Shown here: piece after piece, positions 45,291 to 56,305 of the stretch
How positions within the stretch are numbered: position 1 is the stretch's first letter
Layout of the letters: each line of letters starts with the position of its first letter
Source: Bryoerythrophyllum caledonicum
Taxonomy: Eukaryota; Streptophyta; Bryopsida; Pottiales; Pottiaceae
Assembly: GCA_963971425.1 (NCBI GenBank)
Contig: OZ020522.1
Location: 3,198,168-3,262,167, forward strand
Length of the DNA: 64,000 nucleotides
Direction of reading: 5' to 3'
Made by a program: the position numbers and the translations under genes
Notes under the pieces: model-generated
What the model was told of the DNA's origin: nothing
The model's database searches: none
Seen by the model: only the letters and a program-made list of their open reading frames with translations

Positions 45291-46775
45291 GATGCGAAGG
45301 TCTAACCGACCCGTTGCTCCAAAGGGGAAAGCCCCCAAGATGGATTGGGACACAACGGACGATCCAGATGTTGTCGCAGAATATGGATGGTAGGATGAGA
45401 AAGAGAGGCTCTGGACGTGCACCATGTGCAAGAGGTACGTGAAGATGAAGCACCTCATGAAGCTGTGGCCCAGGGCACAAGCGAGGATATCGAAGCCGTG
45501 ACGCGAAGGTCTAGCGAGTAGTGTCAGAGTGACCATTTCTTGCATCGATATCATGAAGTCATTGTTGCGGTGGGTGTGCGCAACTCGAGGCCGAAGATCA
45601 TGTTGTACTTGAACATGGCAATGGTTTAGGCAGAAATTGTCCTACACAAGGATGTGGATTGGCGCACTGTGGCGGGTCGAATTGTCAGCCTCATGGATCG
45701 AAGCCAACATTTTATACCAACCACCTGGAACAACCACTATAAGAAACCGGTGTTTTTTGTTATGTCCTTAATCATGTCAGCGTGTTTTTTTGATGTCTTG
45801 GAGCTAGCCAGTAATGTCCCCGTGAACGTGAGGATGTCCACGTGTCAATAATGAACAGTGGAGGTGGGAGGGTCCCGAAACGCGCGTGCGAAATAGGAGA
45901 CGCGACGATGTCTCCAACAACGCGCCCGTCTCCGAGAACGTCATCGAGGACATCTTGGGTGACGCAAAACTGCCACGCTGGCAGCGGACAAGCGTTTCAC
46001 CTAGGGTAAGAATGTCGAAGTTAGTGCTGTGCAAGGTAGAAAGCAGTCCAACGTTAAAAAAAACAACGAAACGGGCAGCGGTATGCAAGAGGAGAAACAA
46101 AAGGGCACGAGCCTTATAAAACAAGATTTAAAAAAATATATATATATAAAAAATTAAATATATAAAATTGAAGAATGTTCTGATTATATTTATTAACTTT
46201 GATCCTCTGAAATTTCTGATTTGTCCACTTCGTATCAAAATGGTTTCCAAAATAAAATAATTTTTTTAATATTTTAAATACGAAATATTAATTAATATTA
46301 TAATAATATTTTATAAAAACTGATTATTCTGTAATTAAAGCGGACATATTAAATTCAATACTGTATATTTAAATATTAAATAATATTTATTAATTAATAT
46401 AATATCAAAATACCACTTTTCTACCAAAACCAGAATTATAAGGAATTTAGGGTGATTTTGTAAAGTCCATGGTGGCTTACCCATGCGAACATATTATATA
46501 TTTTGTAGTTTACAGCACTTCATCTACATGGCAAACACAATTCCTTGTCGGACAAGGTGACACGTCATTCTGTGTATAGGTCCACGTCACTTGAGACATC
46601 CAATTGAAGATGTCTCGAGTAACGTCTACATGTCTTTGAGGACATCCCACAAAGACGTCTATGAAAACATCAGCAGTGTTTGGCAAAACATTGACATGTC
46701 TTGGAAAATATCATCGTGTCTTGCAAAACATAACCATCAAGTAGGATGAATTTCGTCAAGTTCATTGGATGAATA

Positions 46776-46900
46776 GAGGCGGCGAGGGTTAGCTGTTGCA
46801 GCCATAGTTAGGTCATGAGGCGGCTAGGGTTAGCTGTTGCAGCCATAGTTAGGTCATGAGGCGGCTAGGGTTAGCTGTTGCAGCCATAGTTAGGTCATGA
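46776..46900. repeat. 41-bp tandem repeat, three copies, inside the CACTA element
   Basis: Three nearly identical copies of GAGGCGGCTAGGGTTAGCTG followed by 21 further bases ending GGTCAT. Confidence 0.9.
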
Positions 46901-46959
46901 GACCTTTAAGTAGAATTTGAAGTTGCACAAAGCTCACTTTGGCCTTCATTTCTCCAAGT

Positions 46960-47205
46960 AGTTAGAGTTTAGAATGTAGAGGTTGGAGTTTTAGAGTGTA
47001 GACTGAGTTTACAAGTTAGAATGTTAGAGTTTAGAGTGTAGAGGTTAGAGTTTTAGAATTTGAGAGTGTATGGTTTAGATGTTAAAGTTTTAGAGTTTGA
47101 GAGTGTTAGAGTTTAGAGGGTAGAGGTTAAAGTTATATAATATAGAGTTTAGAGGTTAGAAGTTAGACTTTGAGAGTGTAGAGTTTAGAGTGTAGAGGCA
47201 GCAAA
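46960..47205. repeat. Degenerate AGAGTTTAGAGTGTAGAGG repeat inside the CACTA element
   Basis: About ten irregular units of TTAGAG/GTAGAG/GTTAGAGTTT-type sequence. Confidence 0.75.
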
Positions 47206-49415
47206 GAAGAAATGAAGAAAGAGGCGTGCAAGTAGGCGAGTAATTGCACAATCTAATGTTGGCCCAAATGAGACTTAGGTGAGCCACTGCATGATGTATG
47301 AACAACACGGGAAATCTAGCAGACGTCTTCGAAGACGTCCAATCAAACGCGTCGATGTTTCCATGAGCGTCTGAGATGTTTGGTAGAACATCCCAAGAGA
47401 CGTCTTGTCACATGATGCAGGTTGTATTGCACTTTGTGGGGCATGTTGAACGTTCACATAGTGCTGTGATTAGAGCTAACAGTTTATGGACGTTGTTCTA
47501 CTAACTAGATTTATAGCAATTTCCTTCTTTTGTAAATCCCTTGTTTAACCGCATGCGTTGTTGGCCTGTTGAACATGTGCAGTGTTGGACATGCAATGTG
47601 TTGTGAGCGACATATAGACGTAGCCATGTTGTAGAAGACGTATGCCGCAACACTTAGGAAATGCAGGGACGTCTTTTGAAACATCCCCGTGTCTATGGAG
47701 ACATTCCTGGACATGTTCACAAATGCGGCAATGTTTTAGGCTACGATGTTGTGACACTTTAGCGACATGGGGATGTTTTATGAGACGTCTACTTTTCAAA
47801 GGTTCAGTCTCTTTCTCGGATCAGATAGACGTGTGGATGTATTCTCGGACGTCTCGGTCTACGTGATGATGTCTTCAGTAACACCTATGACATGGCGAGT
47901 GGATGTCTTTCGCGACGTATACATGTCGTCGTTGATGTCTTGGTAACACGTCACACATGACGCACAGATGTTTTCAGGGACTATTGTAGGATCACGACGA
48001 CGTATTTCATAACATCCATAAATTTGAAGTAGATGTTTTCAGAGACGTCCTGAAGAACATTATGACGTCATCATATAGACGTCCGCGCGTTCACAACGAC
48101 GTCCACATAGACAGTACTCGTGTCTTTTACAGCACGTCTCGTATCCTCCAAAACATCATCAAATACACGCCGTGAACAATACCATGTCTCAGGAGATGTC
48201 ACGTCAGACACGCATAAATTTTATGAGACATCCGCGATGACACCTTCTATAACCACGTACATGGATAAGCAACGTACCTCAGAACTTGGTCATGTCTATG
48301 GACATGTCCTGTGCAACATGGCAATGTTCGACAAAACGAACATCCACAGCCAGTACGCGTCGCTGTAGACATCCACGTCGACATCTCCACGTCAATCTGG
48401 GACATTTTGTAAAACGCAGCCATGTTCCTAGTGACGTCCCAGCTAACCTGAATCTGAAAAAAAAACGATGCAAATCTCTGCTGACGTGGCACGCCACGTC
48501 ATTCTTTTCCGGGTCCACATCAGAGGCCACGTGGGTCCACGTCAGATGCCACGTCACCAATGGAGAGGATGAATTTCCCGGCCATGTGGCACTGCCCGTC
48601 ATCCTGCCGCTTAGGTGTCGTCTACGTGGTGCCCAGTTGGCACCATTTCCAGCCTCCCAAAATCTCTGAAAATCGTCCCTGTCGTAGGGATGTCCTCGCA
48701 TTTTTGGTGATGTCCCCACACGTTATAGCGTGTTACACGCGTTGGTACGTCAGAGGGATGTAAATTCGGATGTCTACATGTCTCCTGGGACATGATTTAG
48801 GACGTGACAAAAAACACGGGTTTCTTATAGTGAACCGAATGATTGTTGGGGACGTTGGTCAAACCGAAGATCCGGGGACGATCCCGATGCCCACCAACAG
48901 CGGACAGCTCCACAGGAGTACGAGGGCCATAACTGCAACGACTACAACTATGGCAATGATATGGGTTCCGCGCCAGTATCGTTTGGTGGGGGAAGTGGAA
49001 GCCATTACTACGAAGGCGGCCAATGTGGTACAGGAACCAACACCCCTCAGAGCTATACGCCAACGCATCCAAGGGATACGTACGAGTCTTGTCGTAATTC
49101 CCCGGGAAAAGAGGAAGAACACCACACTCTAAACTATGCACCAGTCTCGTACGATGGATATGGCCGGAACACATATGAAAGTGACAACACACCTCCACCA
49201 ACGTTTCAACCTCGTGAGGATGAAGATGCCGAGTTTGAGAGACAATTGCGTAAAGCCACAATACAGAGCCAGGACGAGTACATCCGCAGGCTTGAAGATG
49301 AATCCCGATACATGAACAGGCAGTACAATAACTTGTATGATGTTTATTCAAGCGGGCCGTACTCAAGTGGCGTTGGGCCAAGTCAAAGACGTGATACTGA
49401 CTCAGATGAAGATTA

Positions 49416-49788
49416 ATCATAGATGGGCACGTTGTAATGTAATCCATGTGGATAACGCCTTCGTATGAGAACAATATTGACTATTTTGTACATTTAAAAG
49501 GTCATTTTTTAAGATCTTCAAATCGATGTTCATTTAATATTTCTACATTGCGGCCATGTTAATGTGAACGATGAATGTACAATGCATGTTACACGTTTCC
49601 AAATGAATTTTATTGATAATTTTTTAGTATAAGTGGATGTGTGGAATGAGAAGTTTTTATACATTCCAACTTTTCATTCACCACATATAAGTTCAAGAAT
49701 ATTTGATATCAGTACATGTTCAACAAATTTTTTTTTACAACCTTTACACCTAAAATTCCTAGAGTATTTCTCACCAAAAAGTTAAAGC
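49416..49788. other. AT-rich spacer, no gene
   Basis: Between the split ORF and the LINE tail; nothing recognised. Confidence 0.4.
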
Positions 49789-51178
49789 AAGAAGAAGAAC
49801 GCCGGTCCGCAAAGGGGCCGGCGTGAATAGAGGGTCTGTTCGTTCCACCACTAAGACCATGCCCACTAGACACCGTGTCGGGGAGGGCTTGGTTGTTTTC
49901 AATTTTGCGTTTGTGTAGTAGAATGGACATGGCATGTTGAATGGCAATGGTGTTAATGTTATTAAAAGTGTTTTGATGGAGATTTAAAGGTATCTTCAAG
50001 GATATTTATAGATGGGATAAAGGTGGTGGCACGAGCACTGGCTGTGATTACAATAAGGGGGTCCACTTTCCATCCGTGGGCAATGATGTCATCAATAAGG
50101 GGTTGGTATTTATTCATTTTGTTTTCTATTGTTTTTGAGGGGAGTCTATCATTACAATATGTGAATTCGATGAATTGAATGGTATAATCCTGGTTTATGT
50201 GGTCGGGTGCGGGGTCATTGTATGGTAGGCCTCGAATGCAAAGTATGTCTGCTTTGAGTCTAGCGTTACAGTGACAACGCTAACTTGCACATGTACATGG
50301 GAGTAGCCAAGGGGGACCGTATTTCCTTGTGGGTTGTTATTGAAGGTGCCGGCATTCATGAGGATAAAGCATCGTGATTCGTTATGAGAGGTAATTAGTT
50401 TTCGAATTTCCCATACCGCTTTGTTATGTCTTTTGACAATTAAGTAGTGTATGTGATGGTTTTGGCATTTTGAGTAGAACATGGAGCCATGTGTCGAGGT
50501 CTGTGGAAGTGCATATGGGGCATGTTCTAGATGGAAATCTTTCTATTCCAAAAAAGAGTTGTTTTCGGGCGTTTTTCATATATTGACTGGTACGGAATTT
50601 GATGAGGCATGTTATTTGTGAGTTAGAGATGATGGGATTCTTCCAAAAATTCGTAGAGAGTTCATAGTCTATTTTGTTGTTGCCAACCCATTATTCTATA
50701 TTAGGTAAGTTTTTTGCGATTGTGTCAAGGTTGTTATAGAGGTCTTGTTTCTTGAGATATTTGTTCAAGAATAAAATTGGGCCTTTATCGGGGGTATCTT
50801 CTTTAGAAGGCCAATCTTCTTTTTGGTAGTATGGGGTAGCATGTGCATGTTCGTACGAGTCTTTGGCATTTTCATGCAATTTTTTGCGGCCCTCTTTTGT
50901 AAGTTTATCTGCTTGTTCGTGTCCATCGATATTGGCATGGGCTCTAACTTTGTGAAGGGTTGTTATCTGTGATCGGTTTTGTAACATGTAGACCACCGAC
51001 ATTAGAATAGTTTGGTCAGGGTGGCTATTGTAGAGGGTTGGGTGTGTTATTTGGATGTTTAGTAGATAGAGTGCATTGATGCAGTCAGTGAATATGTGTG
51101 CGGGTTCATTGTTGTATTTTGTTGTGATGATTTGTAGTGTTTTGTGTATGGCCATAATTTCTGCTCTAAGGATATTTT
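49789..51178 (-). pseudogene. 5'-truncated LINE copy with RNase H and SINE-like 3' tail
   Basis: Minus-strand LINE fragment. RNase H at 51,155-50,890 keeps HIFTDCINALYLL and HKVRAHANIDGHEQADKLTK (the His/Asp block). A linker then leads to NKYLKKQDLYNNLDTIAKNL. Downstream, in disrupted frames, come the Cys/His finger and AGTFNNNPQGNTV, parallel to the copy at 13,735-15,830. The ORF is broken near 50,690. After the 3' UTR-like sequence (to about 49,880), the element ends with GTCTAGTGGGCATGG, GTGGTGGAACGAACAGAC, the GCCGG hairpin and (TTC)n, i.e. the same ~90-bp tail as the SINEs but without the SINE head. Confidence 0.8.
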
Positions 51179-52004
51179 AGTATGTGGAAATTACTCCATA
51201 GAGTACACGAAATAGTAGACCAAATACATTATACAATATCAATGAATACAACAAAATCTTCCTATAAGCATTTTTGCTATTCATATTTCGATACCTCTGC
51301 ATTTTAATGTATGCATGTTTGTATTAATCATTGCATATACTTCATTGCTTCAAATTCTTATGGATATTTTAAACCGAGTAAATATGCCCTAGCAATCTAC
51401 CTACAAAGTTAGGCATTGCAGTTCCTTAAAATGATTTATAAACAGCCACAAGCTGATATCCAAAGTCGAAATTCAAAAATAATGATTATTTTAGGAGATA
51501 TTAACTCACTATTAATATAATCAGGCCAAATTAGAGTTTCATCCATTGTGGATGAAAAAAATATGCGGATGGAAAAGTAGTCCGTGGTTGAAAAAACCGT
51601 CCATGGACAAAAAACAGTCTCCAGATGAAAAATCGTCCGCGGATGACTATGGCTAAGTGTTAAGAATCATCACCAACACTATTAACAAACACTTAATGTT
51701 TGTATCCTGTTCCTTCTCTACTCTTCCAATTTTCTAAAAAAATTTCAAATGAAAACTTTTTAAAATTATTTTGTAATATATGAAACGCATTAAAATGTTT
51801 GTTCTAATGCGTTGCAAAGCAAGCGCGAACCGCTGCTAAACTTCTATAGATGCAAATGGATGTGGAAATTACTCCATGGAGTAGATTCAAATTCTCGTAT
51901 AGTTAGACGTGTATTGAAAAGTATATAAAGAGACAAAAAAATAGTATATTTTGACAAAGTAAAAATGTTGAAGTACGAATATTTAACTTTTAAGGAAAGT
52001 AAGT
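51179..52004. other. AT-rich intergenic DNA
   Basis: No gene. AAATTACTCCATRGAGTA occurs twice (about 51,189 and 51,863). A cluster of CCGYGGATG/GATGAAAAA motifs lies at 51,540-51,650, related to the minisatellite at 54,200. Confidence 0.35.
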
Positions 52005-52956
52005 ATATCCCCTAAAGGACCAAGTGTCAAAAATGGGCTTTTTGAAAGTTTGGTCAGGTTCCTATGGTGTCAATTTACAACATTTCTCTTTGAAATTTTT
52101 ACTATAGAAAGGCATTACCGATACCTTAGTGGGAAAACAATTTTTTTTAAAATTGGACATTTGATGAAAAAGTTATAGGGTTTTGAATTTCCAATGGGGA
52201 GAGCGGGCACCATGGGCACCTCCAAAAACTTTTGCTAGGACACTCTATTAAATGTGAGATTTTCAACACTCGCAAGTAATATTAATTCCCTTGATATTGT
52301 AAAAAAAACTCTTGTCTTTAGTGAAAAATAGCATACCAACCCAAGTCAAACATTTTCACACATTGTCACTCATTGTCGGGCAAGGTACCAAAAAAACTTA
52401 TTCATTTCCACATAAAACCTAGATATCTATATTTTTTACTTTTTATTTTTTCCACATTAATATCATGTGGTGTAAAACTTCTTAATGACCATTTGGATTA
52501 TCAATCTAAAACATATTAAGTTCACAAAAAATAAAAGTTTGAATTGGCATATTTTGAACCTCCACTCCTTGCACATTTGTTTTGAATATGCTACACCTAT
52601 CATCTACCTCTAAAAATTGGTGTATAAGGAACTAACATCATGTTTAACAAGATGGTTATGGATTTAGACCTTGTGTAGTGTAAAAATTTGACACCAGATA
52701 AAGTCAAAGTCTGCTGATCTACTAAACGCAGTGAAGAAAATGAACCATTTGCTTCACTTCAAACACTATAATCTTTCAATCTGTGCGGTCAAAGTTTATG
52801 AAATTTTGTAAACATATTTTCTAATAAGTCTTAATTGAGATCCTACTGTCAAAACTAGAAATAAAAGTTTTGGTTTCCTTCTTTGTTCATTGCACTAGAA
52901 TCCAACAATTTTGAAGTGTTTTCGGTGTAAAACTGTCACGATACCTTAGGGGATAT
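52005..52956. mobile_element. TIR DNA transposon related to the TTAACCCCTAA family
   Basis: Left end ATATCCCCTAAAGG; right end, reversed, ATATCCCCTAAGG. Internal blocks are shared with 18,743-19,115, with 2,290-2,600 (direct) and with 1,505-1,790 (inverted). No transposase. Confidence 0.65.
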
Positions 52957-53326
52957 GGGAGACATGTTGTATGAGTAGGGACCAAGGAGGCGTTTCAAAT
53001 GGGGGTAATTTCTAGAAATGCTAAATCATATCCAAAAAGCATAAAATGGTTGAGGTTATGTATGATTTAGTCCCATGGGCACTATCAAAAAATTTCAAAC
53101 CCAAATTCGTAAAATTTGAAATACGTCTTCTCTGCATAAAACCTAGAGATCATCATATTTTACACATTTTTCTTTTTCAACAACATGTAGTGAAAACCTT
53201 CTTACTTATAGTTTGGATTATCATTTGGAAACAAATTTAGTTCACAAAAAAATAAAACGTGGACGGTGGTATGGCATTTTTTAAACTCCAGTATTTGTGC
53301 ACTTGTTTTGAATATGCTACAGTTCT
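52957..53326. repeat. Further copy of the 2,290-2,600 / 52,330-52,620 repeat
   Basis: Contains CATAAAACCTAGAGATC, AACAACATGTAGTG and TTTTGAATATGCTACA in the same order as the two other copies; it resumes after the SINE insertion at 53,455 with CTCTACCTCTAAAAATTGG. Confidence 0.7.
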
Positions 53327-53454
53327 CTACTCTCGAAAGGGGGAAGTAGTTCCAGCTTACTAATTCCCTGACCGGTGGACTTGGTCTTAGTAGTGGAACG
53401 AACGAACACCTTATTCACGCCGGCCTCCTTTGGAGACCGGCATTCTTCTTCTTC
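53327..53454 (+). mobile_element. Structured SINE, copy S6, with a 12-bp target duplication
   Basis: Bounded by TGCTACAGTTCT at 53,315-53,326 and 53,455-53,466. 128 bp: head CTACTCTCGAAAGGGGG, AAGTAGTT, a diverged middle, TTAGTAGTGGAACGAACGAA, ATTCACGCCGGCCTCC, loop, GGAGACCGGC and a (TTC)n tail. The host repeat is uninterrupted at this point in its paralogues at about 2,550-2,580 and 52,583-52,615, which act as empty sites. Confidence 0.9.
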
Positions 53455-53466
53455 TGCTACAGTTCT

Positions 53467-54199
53467 TCTCTACCTCTAAAAATTGGTGTGTAGGGAAATA
53501 TCATCATAAGATTGGATTTGGATATTTTGAGGTGATTTTCTTTTAAATTTTTTTCTACAACAATTCTTAAATAGAACACATTGATAATTTAATAATCGGA
53601 ACTATGCCACAAGCAAAATCATATAAAATACCATAAATGTCGGTCTTTACACGGCTATATGAAAAAAAGTTTTTTACTTATTGTATCCAAATTTCAAAGG
53701 CATGCAGTACATATTAATCTAAGACTATTGCTATAGTCACTTTAAAACGTGCATGCTATCTAATACAGTGTATTAATGCCAGAAGGAATAAATTAAAACC
53801 TATGTATTACTAATATGTGGACCGAAAATGCTCATGAGGCGTGGGCCAATTGTATGTGTCGCTGAAGCGTGTAATGATATGAAACAACCCTCCAGTTCCC
53901 TCTCGGCCTTTGGTGCAGACTCTGTCCATGCACATATGAAATGTATTTGCAAATTCCTGATTTTAGAATACTACAGAACTCCGAGATTTGCGTTGCAATT
54001 TCTCGTAGTCCATGGACACTGTCCGCTCGTTGATTTGCTGGGCTATCTGGGCCATGGCATACTCCTCCAAAGCCATCGATAACTTCGGAATCATTTGCAC
54101 ATCCGCATCTAGTTTGTGTACGTACGCAACCCGCGGATCCACCCATGTTAAGCGGAGAACTAGGATTAGAGGACCAGGGTAGTAATTTTCATTTTTGGA
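53467..54199 (-). other. Intergenic DNA with a short open fragment at about 54,146-53,950
   Basis: The minus strand reads VDPRVAYVHKLDADVQMIPK followed by ALEEYAMAQIAQQINERTVS, which has protein-like composition. No start, no intron evidence and no recognised family; possibly a remnant associated with the kinase-like relic at 54,669. Confidence 0.25.
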
Positions 54200-54444
54200 C
54201 TCCGGATGAGTTTTTTAACTCTCCAGTGGATGAACCTGGCCAGGCGGATGATTTCCGTCCTGGACAGTGTTTCATCCACTGGACTGGCCGGATGAAACCT
54301 GGCCAGGCAGATGATTTCAATCCTGACCAATTTCATCCGCCAATCGGATGAACCTGGGCAGCTGGATGACTTCCATCCAGTCCAGTGTTCATCCGCCGGA
54401 TGACTTCCATTAGGGTTTGGTGCACATGGAGGGGGAGCTTGGAG

Positions 54445-54475
<31 letters not shown>

Positions 54476-54480
54476 TTGCA
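54200..54480. repeat. GGATGA/TCATCC minisatellite and CT/CA microsatellite
   Basis: About four irregular units containing GGATGAACCTGGCCAGGCGG or GGATGACTTCCATCC at 54,200-54,410, with internal inverted symmetry (CATCCGCC/GGCGGATG). A (CT)n-(CA)n tract follows at 54,449-54,475. Confidence 0.7.
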
Positions 54481-54668
54481 ACTTAGAGCTAGAGCTTAGA
54501 CACGTTAGGGTTTGGAGGAGTTTAAAGGTTTTTGAGGTCACATTGAGTGAGAAAGACTTTGCCATGTACAAACTATGACCTAGCCAATAAAATCCGACGT
54601 GATTTGAGGTTTTATGAGGAGTTTTGAGCAAATCAGGGTTTCATTAGGGTTTTTAGGGTTTCTAGGAT

Positions 54669-55560
54669 TTATGTGAAAGTGAGTTTGTAGGTCAATCTCC
54701 CTTTAACAACCCACCATCGCCTTTGCAAAGTCTCGGCCATGTTTTCACAATTCAGCATCTCTCGAATTGCCCCGCCATTCCACCAATACGCATAGCCTTC
54801 GTACTTGTCCGAATGAATGGCCACGAATTGGATGACACCCGGATGTGGAATCCTCACTGCCATCGACTCATTCTGATGCTCCACTTTTGCCAAGTCCAGC
54901 CGTGTCTTCGATTGATTCGACAATTTGGCGGCAAATTTCCAGAATGGTTCAATTTGCGGAGCACCCTCAATGTGGACTTTGCAAATGGTGGCGTATCCAC
55001 TTCTCCGATTGACATTGTTAATCCGTATAACTGTGGCTGTTGGCGGAATGGCAATCACATGAACTTTCCGCAACAGGTCCTCTTGGTGCCCCTCCGTTGA
55101 GTTCCACCATCCCACGGAGCCACGCATGTTTTGGTTCTTGGCGAACAATTTTATCTGGGCAAGAAATAAATCGGCCTTCAACAGCACGTCGTTGAAATCC
55201 CTATCAGCCACGCGATTAAATCTCCCAAACTTGGTCAATAAGTTCTTGGCATTCCAGAGTGCATCGTGCACTCTGTCATCCACAAACTTTAAAAGCCCCC
55301 GCTTCTAGGTCTCCGTATTCCATACCGGGGCTTAAAGCGCGTCCATCATGTACTGCCACATATCCCTCTGAAACTTCACTGGGTCCTCATCCCGATATTA
55401 GACGTACTTGCTATCCAAGGATCGAAGAGTATTTTCCTCATAGAATCTGACAATCAATTCTATGAGAAAAATCTTGCAAGACTCAGATGGAATGTTGCGG
55501 ATGGGATGAAGCTTTGGACCGAAGTCCACAACCTTCTACTTCTTCTTGTCCTTTGGCATC
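54669..55560 (-). pseudogene. Kinase-like ORF relic with multiple nonsense codons
   Basis: Minus strand from 55,560: MPKDKKK, a stop, then VVDFGPKLHPIRNIPSESCK, FYEENTLRSLDSKYV, a stop, DPVKFQRDMWQYMMDAL, a stop, a fourth stop, and an uninterrupted 200 codons (from FVDDRVHDALWNAKNLL) to the TGA at 54,669. The stretch HPGVIQFVAIHSD, then YAYWWNGGAIREML, resembles the end of a protein-kinase N-lobe and hinge. All four nonsense codons are TAG or TAA, one change from Gln codons. I suggest a decayed member of a lineage-specific kinase-like family; the family is not identified. Confidence 0.5.
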
Positions 55561-56305
55561 TTTGTTCAACGTACATCGCCCGAAAGTGGTACAAGTTTTT
55601 AGAAAAACTTAAAAAAAACGACAAAACCTCCCCCCCATGTGAATCATTTTTTTCCTTCCAAAGATGAGAAGCCAATGGATGGAAAATTGCCAGCCAAAGC
55701 CACTCCGCATCCATTCAAAAATATATTCTTAAGAGGGGAGGAAAAAAGTGAGAGAGGAAGGTGGGCGGACGGCCTCTTATAGGGTGGCAGACGGCCATGA
55801 GGCCAACTGCCGCCACGGCCGTCCGCCTATCGGCCGCCCGATCGGATGGTCGTCGCGCGCCCGTTCGATTGGATCGCGGCCGTCTGATGATCTGCCGGCC
55901 GTCCGATCGGGCGGACATCCGAGCCACCGTCCGATTGCCCTGATAGCAGCGACCAATTGGACGGCCCTTCGGTATTTGACAAATTGACAGCTAGAATTCG
56001 GCCGCGCGGCACTTCGGCGAATCCAACGGTTCAGAAAACTTACCAAGGCCTTCTGTAAATGATTTTTATCCTTCAGATGGTGCGGCCAACAAGACGTCCG
56101 GATGTCCTCATCCGGACAACATCGCTGGACGCTCTTAGACCCCAAAACGTTGGATTGGTAACCCTGGCGTGTAGGGATTGCGAATCCTAGTGAGTTGATT
56201 CCATTGACCGGGTTGATTGATCCATCTTTTTGGATGGGCCGGGTAGAACTGCTCAAGACCTTTGTGAATGTAATTCGGTGGATGCATACCGTGCATCGGT
56301 AGGGT
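55561..56305. other. Interval with a GC-rich CGGCCGTC-repeat patch
   Basis: 55,760-55,960 is unusually GC-rich, with many GGCCGTCCG/CGGACGGCC motifs in both orientations; a related patch lies at 57,780-57,950. These may be the edges of one inserted segment. No gene. Confidence 0.35.

Larger units (their letters stand above)
45735..48832. mobile_element. Non-autonomous CACTA transposon with perfect 3-bp target duplication
   Basis: Begins CACTATAAGAAACCGGTG and ends with its inverse (CACGGGTTTCTTATAGTG), with similarity extending about 44 bp inward. It is flanked by AAC at 45,732-45,734 and AAC at 48,833-48,835, the 3-bp duplication of CACTA (En/Spm) elements. The long right half (about 47,300-48,800) is packed with short ACGTC/GACGT and ATGTC/GACAT motifs in both orientations, like subterminal TNPA-type binding repeats; fewer lie at 46,560-46,740 and 45,780-45,850. 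No TNPD-like transposase. A 78-codon basic ORF at 45,886-46,119 is unrecognised. Confidence 0.92.
45291..49415 (+). pseudogene. Unrecognised ORF split by a CACTA element
   Basis: Left part (45,291-45,734): MRRSNRPVAPKGKAPKMDWD, an in-frame stop at 45,391, then WTCTMCKRYVKMKHLM, a Cys-pair motif reminiscent of BED-type fingers in hAT transposases, then decay. Right part (48,833-49,415): an open frame continuing through NDCWGRWSNRRSGDDPDAHQ, a Gly/Tyr/Ser-rich stretch, a charged helix (DEYIRRLEDESRYMNRQYNN) and an acidic end (DTDSDED). The two parts are separated exactly by the transposon at 45,735-48,832. They may be one former gene, perhaps transposase-derived, but a frame change remains after removing the insert, and homology is not proven. 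Confidence 0.45.

Noticed and set aside
54669..55560. In-frame TAA/TAG read as Gln (non-standard genetic code)
   Set aside because: Other genes in the window end at TAA (ACB, UVI4-like) or TGA (TPR, ARO) in the expected places, and relics elsewhere also contain TGA; ordinary pseudogene decay is simpler.
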